Assembly: GCA_930367215.1 (NCBI GenBank) | Contig: OV884060.1 | Coordinates: 176,525,253 to 176,589,252, forward strand | DNA: 64,000 nt | Direction of reading: 5' to 3' | Origin: Pollenia angustigena | Taxonomy: Eukaryota; Arthropoda; Insecta; Diptera; Polleniidae | In this document: piece after piece, positions 10,949 to 21,312 of the stretch | How the letters are laid out: each line of letters opens with the position of its first letter | Numbering within the stretch: the stretch's first letter is position 1 | Program-made: the position numbers and the translations under genes | The notes under the pieces: model-generated | The model's input: only the letters and a program-made list of their open reading frames with translations | Databases searched by the model: none | Told to the model about the DNA's origin: nothing

Positions 10949-11747
10949 CCAGAGATGTTTGTAAATTATTTGTTGCTGCTAGGGCTGGTGCATGTGTGGT
11001 TATTAGATTGTTGATATTAAAGACATTCGAGCCACTTAAACTGTTGCTATGATTGCTGTTGTTACTTGAGGAACCACCACTGCCACCGCTACTTCCGGTT
11101 GTTATTGTTGTTGCTAACGAACTGCCGCCATTGATTAAATGATGATTGTTTAGTTGTTGTAGTTGTAAATTATGCTGATGTTGGTCGCTTAATAATCCCC
11201 CAACGCCACTGCCACGTTGGCCACCACAGTTTTGCTGTTGCGTCATATGTGTTGCAATTAATGTGGTCTCAAGGCCACCACTACTGCCACCTCCTTTATG
11301 GGCAGTTGTTGATGATGTAGATGTTGTTGGTATTTGATAATTTAAACGATATGGTTGTTGTTGTTGTTGTTGCTGCTGGTGGTCTATCGTCATTGGTGAG
11401 GTAAGCGTATGATTGCTACCATTTGAACTTAAGGGCGATGTTGTACTCTCACCACCACTGGGTGTTAAATCATTTTGTGGTAGTTGTTGTTGTTGTTGCT
11501 GTTGCTTTTGTTGCTGCTGTTGTTTATTCAAATACAAAGCACCTGATGTTGCTGCAGTTGGCCCAGATGGCGACTGCAAGTTGTTCGCTGTTGTTACAAG
11601 TTTTCCGGTTGCTGTATTGCCTGCAGCATTTGTTGATACTGCTGCTACTGAAGATGTTGCATCCAGTGATAAAATTGTTTTTAGCGGTTTATTGTTGTTG
11701 ACAGTTTTATCGCTCAGCACTGATGAATCTAATGATTTAATATTTTT
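10949..11747 (-). CDS. Second coding exon of the same host gene, Gln/Ser/Asn-rich
   Basis: A 799-base open exon flanked by an acceptor (CTAACTTTTCTGCAG) and a donor (G then GTACGTAC). It encodes about 266 residues and ends in phase 1. It opens with KNIKSLDSSVLSDKTVNNNK, the most complex stretch, then becomes low complexity: Thr/Ala/Ser-rich, two Gln tracts (one with an internal Lys), His/Leu/Gln runs, and a Gly/Ser/Asn tract near the end. The Gln runs use both CAA and CAG, so they are not a simple trinucleotide slip. No catalytic motif, membrane segment or zinc finger is visible. Such regions are common in fly transcription regulators, RNA-binding proteins and neuronal adaptors, so the composition does not identify the family. 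Further exons must lie left of the window. Long ORFs on the opposite strand here are shadows of the repeats. Confidence 0.75.
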
Positions 11748-12087
11748 CTGCAGAAAAGTTAGAGAAACAGGAGTTTAGTTAAAAACAAATATTTTTATTT
11801 TTCTAATTAGTAGTAAATGCTTTTAATTGAAAAGTTTTATTTTAATCTAATTAGAAAAGTTAAATAAAACTAAAACAAAGGTTAAATATGAAAGGAATAA
11901 GAATGCTTTGAAAACTAAATAATTTAAAATTTATGTATTAAAACTTTTTGTTTTTTGAAAAACTATCGGTATGTTTTCCGAATAAGAAGGATTGTCACTA
12001 AGTCTTAAGTATTATGTAAAGTGGGGAAAGATAAAATTATGCTTATAATAAAATCATTAGCCGGTTGAAGTTGAGATTTTGCAAAAC

Positions 12088-13130
12088 CAGTATATGTTGC
12101 ATTATTTTTGAAGCGGACAATCCAATAAAAAAATTTTGTTGCAATTTTTTTATATTTGGCATAACTACCGTTCTAGTAGATATGAATAATTCTGCGAAAT
12201 ATTTTTTTTCTATGATGATTCTTTGTCGAGTTACAGGGTGTTAAAGTGTTGCCGTTTTAAAAAAATTTTTTTTTTATATTTTTTACGAGCCAAAAATTAA
12301 TCAAACAAAAAAAATTTTAAGTGATTCTTATAGAAAATCGATTGATCTTTAAATAAAAAAAACTGATACGAAAAAACTTTTTTTTTACATCTGCAAAACC
12401 GGAAATAACCAATTTAAATCAAAATTTTTCTAACTTAGTCCTAATTTTTCTTTTAGAAAAAAAGGTTTCCTGATGATCTGGCCTAAGCAACCAGTGAAAT
12501 GCGCAGTGTATTTATCAAAAATTAGAATTTGGAATTTAGCACGACAAAAAAATCTTATAACTAATAAATATTGTATTCCCAAAAATAAGTTTGAGAAAAA
12601 TTTATATTTAAACTCGTCATTTCCCGTCTTTTACGGTACAACATTGCAAAAACTACATTTACGGGCTAAAATAATTTTGCATAACTTTTAAAATAATTAA
12701 TGCCAAATAATAAAACTTGTACAATATAATAAGGACACATGGGCTAATTTCGGTTAAAATAAATAGAAGAAACTTAAGACTAAGTTAGAAAAATTTTTAT
12801 TTTAATTGGCCATTTCCGGTTTTGCAGATGAATTTTTTTTAATTAAAGATCAATCGATTTTATATAAGAATCACTTACAATTTTTTTGTTTGACTAGTTT
12901 TTGGTTCAAAAAAATAATTTAAGAAAACATTATTTTGAAAACGGCAACATTTTAATACCCCATAACTCGACAAATAAACATAATAGAAAAAAAATATTTC
13001 TCACACTTATTCATATCTACTAAAAATATTTCTCACACTTATTCATATCTACCATAAAGAAATTCCAACAAAATATTTTTATTTGGCTGTCCGCTTCACA
13101 AATAATGCCCCATGTGTATGTTATTTAACC
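12088..13130. mobile_element. 1.04-kb foldback element with ~340-bp arms
   Basis: The left arm (about 12088-12440) and the right arm (about 12775-13130) are inverted copies. Matching words include GAAGCGGACAATCC with the mirrored GGCTGTCCGCTTC, TAGTAGATATGAATAA, GTGTTGCCGTTTT, ATCGATTGATCTTT and TTTTGCAGATGAA. The right arm has a 33-bp direct duplication around TTTCTCACACTTATTC (about 12999 and 13029). The central part holds a 72-codon frame (12473-12691) that I do not recognise and do not call. Confidence 0.85.
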
Positions 13131-13856
13131 ATTTAATAGCTAATACATACATATATAAATACTGTTTTATTATTACATTCCAAATTTGTACCTTCGAATT
13201 TAAAGAAAAAGTCTATAAGATGGCTAAACTCTTTTACGGCGCAAACAAATATTATTGTGGGAACAGCACGCCACACAGAGGGATTTAGGTGTTAAAAACC
13301 CCATTTTTCGACTACTTAATTTCCAAAATCAAATGATACAACTTTGTAGAGATTTTATATTTAACTTTAAAAATATTGTGGTAATAAAGTCCATACAAGG
13401 GTGTTTGCTTAGCAAGGATGTACATACTTATATTTCCACGCAATTCATATATTTATAATTTTTCTGATAATACCATTTAACTTTAACCTATTTGAATAAA
13501 TATAGCATTTCTCCATAAATTAAAACAAAAAATAATGGGAATATCATGCGCCGCCGTTAAGAAGATATGCCTCTAAAAATTAACTTGTTTTTGATTTTGA
13601 ATGTAAAAAAACTTCTGTAACCCCAATTTTCCTAAAACTGTTCTTTTAATAAAATGAAAGGTGGAAGTGTCTTCTTTCGATTAGAGAAAAAAATATTTCT
13701 CGAAAATTTTCGGAACAGTATGAAAACTTTAAAATTCTAGCAAAAGTAACGAAACTTGTCATAACATTTTTGCAAAAAAAAAAATATTGCATACTCTTAG
13801 GGATAGGGATTATAACAACAATTATTTCATTAAAAATATATATGGGCACTTCCAAG

Positions 13857-14220
13857 ATTGTAAACGGGACATTCGCACACGTTTATATTGACAAAACTGT
13901 TAAAAACAACCTGATTTTAATTTTTTTAAATTAATGATTCTTTTAACTCTCAATTAGCTCTTTAATTTTTCGCTTACTGTCGTGGTTTCCGAGATAATTG
14001 CAAAAAACCAGTGATTGTAAACTGGACAAAAAACGGAAGTGGGTTTTAAGGGGTAACCGTTTAAACAATGATTTCTGCGAAACCTGACACAATATTTTAT
14101 TGGGATTAATTTTAAAATGTTGCGTACTAATGTGCCCTAAAAATGGTTTCGATTTCAAAATAAAATATGAATTACATTTTTTTAAATAAATTGTAAACGG
14201 GACATTGTAAACGGGACAAT
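13857..14220. repeat. Dispersed ATTGTAAACGGGACATT words
   Basis: The 17-mer ATTGTAAACGGGACATT is at 13857 and 14190. A third copy overlaps the second, with CAAT at its end (14204), and a weaker TTGTAAACTGGACAAA is at 14014. The spacing is irregular, so this is not a simple tandem. It may be the edge motif of an unknown repeat. Confidence 0.6.
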
Positions 14221-14701
14221 TTTTCCCCCATGATTTAAAATTTTTTATGTTGCTATTTATAATCCTTTATATAAGAAACCTAATAAAAAATGTTTTTCAG
14301 ATCATAAATATGCCTTAGATTAGAGTATTGTTGTTCCAAATGCATATTTTCTAATATACACAAGTATGTGCTAAAAGTTGTAGTACTTCGTTTACCATTT
14401 ATCTTTTTTTTCGAATCAATTAATTTATACACATATATTAAAAGAATATAAGCAATTCTCTAAATAAATCTTGAAAAGAAAAATGTTTTTTTCCATTTTT
14501 TGTGGTTGACGTTTTTTTGGAAATAGCCATATGTAATTTTTTTCGATGCAGATCTCATACATTGTTTATTATTGGAGCGAAAAGTGCGCATAAAGATAAT
14601 TAACAAACCCAAAAAACAAAAGATTGGAAAATGATTATTTTATCATTTTGTAGTTAACAAAACTAGGAATAACAACATAACAAAACAAAAAAAAAAAAAA
14701 A
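14221..14701. other. A+T-rich stretch with no recognised feature
   Basis: No ORF or repeat shared with the rest of the window. It ends in an A run of 18 bases just before the SINE-like copy. Confidence 0.5.
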
Positions 14702-15096
14702 ACATGTAAAATCAATTAAAATGGATAATCATTCAGGAAAGCAAATTTCGATCTACCAAATGTTAAAATACAATTTGGTTTAAGGATTGATGTTTGACTA
14801 GTGACGTCAGCAGTCGTCGATGGCTGCGAGTGTAAGACGGCAAATCCATCTGAGGAGATCGAGTGGTTGCGATCGAAACATGTCATGGTAACCTGCCGGC
14901 CAGGGTTCGAGCCCGAGCCACGTCAAGAATGAAAGATTATCAATAACAATTTTAATTAATTTTCATGTTGTAAAATTCCTTTCTTCATAAAAATAATTTA
15001 ATAAAAATTAAATTTCATGAACTTAAGCCTAATTAAAAATATTAAAAATTTGGATTAAAAACCATAAATAGTTCAAAAAAATAACCACAATACTAA
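14702..15096 (+). mobile_element. tRNA-derived SINE-like element, copy 1 (longest)
   Basis: A 395-bp repeat. It contains a B-box-like GGTTCGAGCCC at 14904-14914 and an A-box-like GATCGAGTGGTT at 14857-14868, about 36 bases apart, as in tRNA genes and tRNA-derived SINEs. The 3' body is A+T-rich and ends ATAACCACAATACTAA, with no polyA tail. Three other copies are in the window, two with the same 3' end and one cut in the tRNA-like part, which suits target-primed insertion with 5' truncation. About 150 bases precede the A box, more than usual for a SINE. No target duplication is clear. Confidence 0.65.
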
Positions 15097-15231
15097 CATT
15101 TGTTGTTTTTACTTTCAAAGTTTTTAAAATATTTTTGCAGTGACGGACACAATTATTGGCACTTAAAGCCTTTAACCAACACGATTGATTTAAGAGCATT
15201 GTTTAAGTGATTTTTAATAAACAAATATTTT

Positions 15232-16149
15232 TACACAGAAAAAATTATTGCCGAATTATTTTCAAACAAACGCTTGTTTAAAAACTTTTTTAATTTCTAT
15301 AAATTTTTTTAATGATTGAATCAATATTTTTGTTTAATTTTTATTTAACCAACAAAAATGTGGACAACTCTTCAAAAATATAATAAACGCGTTATTGGTG
15401 TCAAATTTTCGTAATTTTGTATGAAATATTTAACGCTCTTTAATGTTGTCGGGTTTCGCATTTTTTTATTTGATCGTAAGCAGCACTTCTTTATGTGAAA
15501 TATAAGAACAACAACAAAAAACACACACAGTCTATTTTTGGACTCTTTAAAGAAGTGCAAATATAAGAAAAACAATATCAGGTAAAAAAAAAAAACGTTT
15601 CACTCTTTGTAACAACATTATAAGAACCAAAATCCCGTATTAATTTTTTTAAAACTGTTTAGTTAAATACCTACATCAAATACAAAAATAGAATGATGAC
15701 GAAAAGCATATCGAGTCGGTTTGCTGCCGTTTTTGGTTACATTTCTTCTTCTTTAGCAAAGGAAAGGATACAGCAAAAACATTGTGTTGTATGTATAAAT
15801 AAGACTTCGTTCAAAAATTATTCCAACAAAAAAAAAATATGTGTCTCAAAGCCAGCCGGCGGCTCTGCTCTGCCTTCATCTTCTCATACAGTGCTTACTT
15901 GTATGCGCGACATTGCTTGTGCAAAAACTTTTTTTTTTTGATTTTGAAATTTAGTATATGAATTTCAGTAAACTTTTTGTTTGATTCAGTTAAATTATTT
16001 GTTTGAAGAAATCAGTGTTTTTTTCAATAAACAAAATGCAAATAAATTGTTTGAATATGCAAATTTGTTTATAGGACCGATTTCAGACAAAAAATTGTTT
16101 GATTCTACAAATTTTTTGTTTGAATTGGAAAAATAATTTTTTCTGTGTA
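15232..16149 (+). mobile_element. 918-bp TIR element, copy 1 (TACACAGAAAAAATTATT ends)
   Basis: Both ends carry an 18-base perfect inverted repeat, TACACAGAAAAAATTATT. It sits inside the left TIR of the Tc1-type element. A second copy, inverted, is at 53153-54140. The two share the whole body, including a less A+T-rich core around 15845-15935 (CAGCCGGCGGCTCTGCTCTG) and a segment near 15460-15560. Short frames in both copies give similar peptides simply because the DNA is shared, and each has its own stops and shifts. There is no transposase. Confidence 0.85.
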
Positions 16150-16413
16150 GATAGAATGATGAATTTTTCACAAAATTCACTTTATATTTTTTTCAAATTT
16201 TTGATTATGTGACATTAAAAAAAAAGAAAAGAACATGTAAAAATTTTTGCTCATACACACGAATTTGACAATTGGGATTAATGTCGGTCCGCTAACTAGT
16301 TTAATTTGTGTAAATGTACCTTGTGTACTGCTTAAATTTCGAAATTTTTACATATCAAAGTGAGAATGTCAGTGTGCCTTAAATGTTTAAAAAATTTATT
16401 GATTTTATTAAAA

Positions 16414-16960
16414 ATGGGTAACAAACAGAAGAAAACCACAAAATCTCAGCGCAAAATCATTCTATTTTTGCATTATCAAGGCAAGTGTTATGGTGAGATT
16501 GTGGAAATGATGGATAGAAGTCGCTTCACATAAAATACGCCTGCGACTGTTTGGTAAAAGATTAAAGAGAAAGTGAACTTATTTCCTTTAATCTATTACC
16601 AAACAGTCGTAGGCGTATTTTAAATACGCCAAACACGATAAGGGTGAATATTTTAAAAGAAAACCTAATGAAGTGCCGAGAAGTTGAATTAACCATCATC
16701 TCTCACTTTCCAACACGATAACAACCTTAAGCATTCGGCTCATGTTGTGCGTAATGTTTCACAAGTTCTACCACATCCGCCACAACTCCCAGACCACAAT
16801 TCGATCTAGCATTTATGGGAAGAGTTGGATAGAAGAGTGAAAATGGGGACAACAACAAAAAATAATGATGTGAAGTCGACATTGGTCGAAGAATGTCATA
16901 ATATTGAGACAGATGCCACAAACAAATTGATATTTTGATCGACTGGAGGCAGTTAGAAAA
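16414..16960 (+). pseudogene. Tc1-like transposase relic
   Basis: It begins MGNKQKKTTKSQRKIILFL and goes on to GKCYGEIVEMMDRSR, the helix-turn-helix start typical of Tc1 transposases (GxSYxEIA). Later comes QHDNNLKHSAHVVRN, matching the QDND-KHTS catalytic block, and LPDHNSI then HLWEELDRRVK, matching SPDLNPIENLWGELDRRV. The middle of the enzyme is missing, stops interrupt it (a TAG between SI and HLW), and a 90-base palindrome sits where the second DNA-binding helix should be. In the DHN position the catalytic Asp is kept, but the gene is dead. Confidence 0.8.
16532..16621. repeat. Palindrome with 36-bp arms and an 18-base loop
   Basis: Left arm 16532-16567 and right arm 16586-16621 pair with two mismatches (core TACGCCTGCGACTGTTTGG). 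AAATACGCC is repeated once more just after the right arm. It lies inside the Tc1 relic, where no family member would have it. Confidence 0.9.
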
Positions 16961-17202
16961 CAAAAAATTAGCAACTACATATTAATATTCTCAGTAGCTA
17001 ATACTCGGGTGTGTTCTAGAATCCGAATCCAATCGAAAGTGGATAACTTAAGCATTTTTGGTGTTCTGCATTTCACATCCACAAGTTTTTATTCGTTTTC
17101 AATTAGAGTAGTAATGGATTGGTGAAAGTAAAACGAATAAACTTTTATTCTAATATTTGATAACATTTTTAACAAAAAAATTAACTGCCTGTTTAACGAT
17201 AT

Positions 17203-17315
17203 CGAACGTCATCGTTCGCATAGAAAATTACATTTAAAACAAAAACAAAATTCGGACATTGTTCGAAGTTTGTTTTTGTTTTTAATGTAATTTTCTATGC
17301 GAACGATGACGTTCG
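17203..17315. repeat. Palindrome with 47-bp arms and a 19-base loop
   Basis: Left arm 17203-17249 and right arm 17269-17315 are near-perfect inverted copies, from CGAACGTCATCGTTCGCATA through to AAACAAAAACAAA. The outer part is itself partly palindromic (CGAACG...CGTTCG). The inner part resembles the hairpin at 2344. Confidence 0.95.
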
Positions 17316-17470
17316 AAATCCATGAACTGGCTGTAATTTTGTTTTTAGCTTAAAATCTGTTTTTATCCAATTTAATCAAAAATATATCGTTATCTAAAAT
17401 GCAAAAGTCCCTAACTTACCCTAAATTTAAAATCGACTTTTTCATTATGTTGATGTACTTACAGCTTATT

Positions 17471-18562
17471 TTTATACCCTCAACCACAATTAGTTGTGAA
17501 GAGGGTATATTAAGTTTGTCATTCCGAGTGAAACTTTTTATTTTTCATCTCAGACCCCATAAAGTATATATATTCTGGGTCCTTGAGTAATTCTAAGTCG
17601 ATTTAGCCATGTCCGTCTGTCTGTCTGTTGAAAACACGCTCACTTTCGAACAACTCAAAAGAAATGAACAAACTTGGTGCCAAATTGCTTGTAGTTATCC
17701 TAAGCAGTTTGGGATTGAAATCCAGCAAAATCGGTTCAGTAGGACCAGAGCTATGAATCAAAATGTGGAACCACCACCTAAAAAAATTTATAATTTTGTT
17801 ACAAAAAATAACATAAATGCTGGAACAAGGCACGGAATGAGATAAGATTTTGCAAAAATTTGTTGTATTTGACTGGAAATCACGCTGTTAAATTTCGTGA
17901 AGATCCGTCCATAATTTACCCTAAGCCCCATATAAACACTACTCCCGGAAAACAGTTTAGTACGCCTAAAACCGTAAAAAATAACGCTAGCGTAACAAAA
18001 TTTGGTATGTCACTGTTTTTTAGGACTAGAAATAACTCTGTGAAATTTCGTGACGATCGGTCCATAATTTACCTTAGGCCCCATAAAAAACCTACTACCG
18101 GAAAACAGTTTAGTACGCCTAAAACCGTAAATAATAAGGCAATCATAACAAATTTTGGCTCGTCACAGTTTTATAGAACTATAAATGATACTGTGAAATT
18201 TCGTGAAGATCGGTACATAATTTACCCTAGGCCCCATAGAAACCCTACTTCCGGAAAAGAGTTTAGTACACCTAAACCCATAATTTATAACGCTATCATA
18301 ACCGAAATTGGTACGTCACAGTTTTAAAGGACTAGAAATGACGCTGTGAAATTTCGTGATGACCGGTTCATAATTTACCCTAAGCCCCATATAAACCCTA
18401 CTACCGGAAAACAGTTGAGTCGCCTAAAACCATAGTTAATAAAAAATCGTCACAGTTTAAGATAATAATAACATCATACAGATATTACTCCTTAAACATT
18501 CGAACTGTCGGTGGAGGGTATCAAAGATTCGGCACAGCCGAACATAGCACTCTAACTTGTTT
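17471..18562 (+). mobile_element. Mini-me element, longest copy
   Basis: It starts TATACCCTCAACCACAATTA, with an AGAGGGTATATTAAG motif. It then has AAGTATATATATTCTGGGTC, the core AAGTCGATTTAGCCATGTCC and a GTCTGTCTGTCTG run, the two proto-microsatellites (TA)n and (GTCY)n that define mini-me elements of Diptera. After GTAGGACCAGAG comes a 153-bp minisatellite, and the 3' end is GATTCGGCACAGCCGAACAT with AACTTGTTT. No protein of known kind is encoded. Confidence 0.8.
17872..18430 (+). repeat. 153-bp minisatellite, 3.6 units, open in one frame
   Basis: ATAATTTACC recurs at 17911, 18064, 18217 and 18370, an exact period of 153 bases. Each unit carries AAATTTCGTGA, a GGCCCCATA-like word, CCGGAAAACAGTTTAGTACG and a weaker 3' half. 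Because 153 is 51 codons and the unit lacks a stop in one frame, an ORF of 155 codons (17860-18327) spans three units and repeats VKFR...IIY...GKQFSTPKT. It ends at TAA in unit 3. Later units carry point changes in all three codon positions, so I see no sign of selection and do not call a gene. Confidence 0.85.
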
Positions 18563-18633
18563 ATAACAATTTTTATGTTATTTTCAGACAAATTGTTTTT
18601 TTAATCGATTTAGCGATCTCAAATTAGATTTTT

Positions 18634-19090
18634 TGTTTGTTTAAAATTTTGCAATTTTTCGAGAATTTTAGCCATGTTCGCGATAGAAGCGATTTGTTTC
18701 AGTAAGTTTTTCTTTACAGCTTTAACGATTTATAATAAATAGTAGACTTTGCTATCATGCCGCTATTAGCAAATTTTTGCGAATTTCCGCGAATTTGGCA
18801 ATTTTTACCTAATTTTTGCCAATCCTTATAGTTTTAGGGACTTTTAATCAATTATATGGCTGGTTTGAAATATTAAAAATTTACGCGATTTTTCGATTTT
18901 TTTTTTGTTATTTTCCGAAATTTTATTTTTTTTTTTTTACCGATTTTTGTTTGTTTAAAAGTTTGCAATTTTTCGCGAATTTTAGCCATGCTCGCGATAG
19001 AAGCAATTTTTTCCTGTGATTCTTTACATCTTTCACGATTTAAAAAAAAAATTAAACATTGCTATCATGCTGCGGTTAGCAAATTAGCGA
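18634..19090 (+). repeat. Direct duplication, ~314-base spacing
   Basis: TTTTGCAATTTTTCGAGAAT with TTTAGCCATGTTCGCGATAG (about 18650-18690) recurs as TTTGCAATTTTTCGCGAATT with AGCCATGCTCGCGATAGAAG (about 18963-19003). TTGCTATCATGC follows in both. The unit is rich in GCGAATTT-like words. Confidence 0.7.
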
Positions 19091-19734
19091 TCTTTAGTCC
19101 AAAAAAAGTTTTTTCGAACAAAAACTTCGAATACACAAAAACATTCGGATTTGAGAACACCAATTTATGAATTATGCGGATTTAAAGTATTTTTCGTTTT
19201 CAATTCGAGTCGAAACCTAGAACATACCTGATTTTAACATTTTTGATTAAGTGTCAATAATTTTGTCCAGCAAATTGGGGTACTTTTTGCTTTCTTTTTC
19301 TTTAAGGGTCATATAATCAAAATTTTTAAAGGAAATAAAGTGAATTTTGTGGAAAATTCATCGTTTTATTTAGTAAAATTATTTTTTTATTACAAACATT
19401 TTTAACAAGGCTTAATCGTGAACATAAAAGTGCTTTCTGTTCCAATAATATAGTGCGTCACTGTATATAAACCTATAGAAATAGTGTAAAGAAATAATTA
19501 ATTGCAATGGAGACATTTAATCACTTAACAATTTTATAAAAGCAAAAAATTCAAATTAATTCTAGATAAAGTTGAAGATGTTAAAAGAGACATTTTGAAG
19601 CGGTCCCTTAATCATTTTAATAAAAGATGGCATATGTGTTAAGTAAATAAACAAATTTTTTTATTCAGATGATATGCAAATATTAAAAAACGCTTCCTAT
19701 CGGTATGCTAAGTGAAGAAGCGAAGGAAGAAATG

Positions 19735-19860
19735 TAAAAAAGTGTTACAGTGTCCATGGACTTTATGACACTTTTAAAAGTGTCATAATGTCCATCAGAG
19801 CAGTGTCATAAAGTCCGTGGACGTTATGACATTTTGTAGAGTGTCATAATGTCCACAACA
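19735..19860. repeat. Array of TGTCATAATGTCCA palindromic units, left block
   Basis: Units of the form TGGAC-TTATGACA-TTTT-TGTCATAA-GTCCA recur about every 57 bases. Each can fold on itself. A related block is at 20193-20322, so the two may be the ends of one element of about 0.6 kb. Confidence 0.75.
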
Positions 19861-19869
19861 TGCTTACAA

Positions 19870-20010
19870 ACTCGAAAGCATAGCCGGCCTTCGGCTGCGC
19901 AGAGAAGCTTTAGTTAGCGAAGCCGGTCTTTGAGCAGAAGACCCTTGCGCCCGGCCGAAGGACGGTATTTGTTATACCATAGGGGAGAAAATTGTTGCGC
20001 CCAAAAGTGT
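19870..20010. other. G+C-rich island between the palindromic blocks
   Basis: It contains GCCGGCCTTCGGCTGCGCAG and, further on, GCGCCCGGCCGAAGGACGG, which are partly inverted copies. It is one of the few G+C-rich spots in the window. No ORF or RNA gene is recognised. Confidence 0.5.
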
Positions 20011-20036
20011 TTCTGTTATATATTAAATATATGCAC

Positions 20037-20158
20037 CCACAGAAAAAACAACAAAGCCATTTTTAAAAATTGTTTAACCATATTATGTTTAATTTAACCA
20101 CATCACTGTCACCGACAACCATATTACCATAATAAAACATGTTTTTCTCTGCGTGTAT
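20037..20158. mobile_element. 122-bp MITE with ACAGAAAAA / TTTTTCTCTGCGTGTA ends
   Basis: CCCACAGAAAAAACAAC on the left and TTTTTCTCTGCGTGTA on the right are inverted. The inside has AACCATATTATGTTTAATTT and AACCATATTACC, the same words as in the TIRs of the element at 35803-37313, so both belong to one family. This is a solo-TIR-like remnant. Confidence 0.6.
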
Positions 20159-20192
20159 GTAGATCTATTTTGTATTTAATGTCTTTAGTAAT

Positions 20193-20322
20193 TATGGACC
20201 TTATGACATTTTTAAAAATTACATAATGTCCATTTGCAAAGTGTCTTAATGCCCACGGTCATTATGACATTTTCAAAAGTGTCACAGTGTCCATGGACAC
20301 TATGACACTGGACGTTGTGACG
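20193..20322. repeat. Array of TGTCATAATGTCCA palindromic units, right block
   Basis: Three to four degenerate units, among them AGTGTCACAGTGTCCATGG and GACACTATGACACTGGAC. It mirrors the block at 19735. Confidence 0.75.
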
Positions 20323-21312
20323 TGCCACCTGTAGGAAACTAGGAAATTCTTATAAAAAGTTTAAGACATGATCCATCCAAACCCGATTTGGAACGGTGTC
20401 GTCAAAGAAATGACAGATAAAGAATAAATAAAGTTTTTGTCATATGATAAACAACCCAACCAGCAAAATACTTCGACGTTGTCTGAATCAGACATTTCTT
20501 GCAAATGACAGACTTCATTCTTCGTTGAGATTTTTGTCACATATTGATTCATAAATTTATCGGAGGAAATTTTTGTTCCGATGTGTCTAATAGATTTCTG
20601 ATTAACTCACATAGATGTGTCTAAGTTGTAATGTGTGTGTTTTTTTTTTGAAAATAATTACAATTTCTCATTAAGTTGAAAATATATTCTGCGTGGTAAA
20701 TTTAAACTTTATAAAGATTTTTTGTAATTGTTCTATTCCTTCAATATTTCACATACTTTAAAAAGAACTATTACATAAAAGCTTTAAAGCCAACAAAGGA
20801 CTCTAAGGAGATGGGAAAACATGGTAACACAACGCGAACTAATTACTGAATCCACGTGAAATGAGCTTGGTTGCCAATGGAACCTAACCTAAGCTTTCGT
20901 CGTAGCCATGATGTTAATAATGATGAATTTGACATAAAAATTAAATTATAAAGGAACACTTTAAGTATTTTTTTTTAAATTAATGCACAATATCTCCCAA
21001 ACAAAAGGTTGTAGAAATATTCGTAGTCAACTTGGAAAACAATTAAAGATCAGTCATTTTCATTTCAGAAAATTGAAATAAAAACGTTTTAAGACTAAAC
21101 AAAAACAAAAAAAAAAAAAAAAAAAAAAAAATACAATCCTTGCAATAAAAATAAGATATAAACAAATGTGACTCTACTCAACTGCAAGAGATTTTCATGC
21201 AGATTATAAATTCAGCGTGTATTTTAAGGTTTGGAGAACCGTTCGCGAAATACTGACCGAATAATACAAAAAATAGTGTTAATTATGTAAAAATCTTTAA
21301 AACTAATAACGC
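20323..21312. other. No recognised feature
   Basis: A+T-rich, with a 25-base A run at 21107-21131. No repeat or coding signal was found. Confidence 0.4.

Larger units (their letters stand above)
17005..19230. mobile_element. Element with CGGGTGTGTTCTAGAA ends, holding nested repeats
   Basis: Left: CGGGTGTGTTCTAGAATCCG. Right, inverted: CAGGTATGTTCTAGGTTTCG. The inverted similarity continues through GGTGTTCTGCATTT and GGTGTTCTCAAATC. A 193-bp MITE with the same ends is at 39493-39685. Inside lie the 47-bp-arm hairpin, a mini-me copy and a direct duplication. The left and right TIRs are rather diverged, so this is an old element or two half-elements. Confidence 0.5.
15138..19463 (+). mobile_element. 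Tc1-type composite with long TIRs (~230 bp)
   Basis: The left end is CAGTGACGGACACAATTATT. The right end, read inverted, is CAGTGACGCACTATATTATT, with TA after it. Inner TIR sequence matches well: GATGAATTTTTCACAAAATT at about 16160 pairs with an inverted GATGAATTTTCCACAAAATT at about 19340, and both then give TTTTGATTATRTGAC. TIRs this long recall Minos-like Tc1 elements. The left TIR is broken by the 918-bp element at 15232, and the middle by the element at 17005. The transposase relic at 16414 lies between them in the expected place. Confidence 0.75.

Noticed and set aside
11413..11778. Plus-strand ORFs with Cys/Val or Phe/Val runs
   Set aside because: They are the reverse frames of the Gln tracts in the minus-strand exon.
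12473..12691. 72-codon ORF in the middle of the foldback
   Set aside because: No family match, A+T-driven Lys/Asn/Ile composition, no start or splice context.
14857..14920. A tRNA gene
   Set aside because: A and B boxes are present, but no acceptor or anticodon stem closes, and the segment recurs as part of a longer repeat.
17860..18327. A real gene of 155 codons
   Set aside because: It consists only of 153-bp minisatellite units inside a mini-me element and lacks gene signals.
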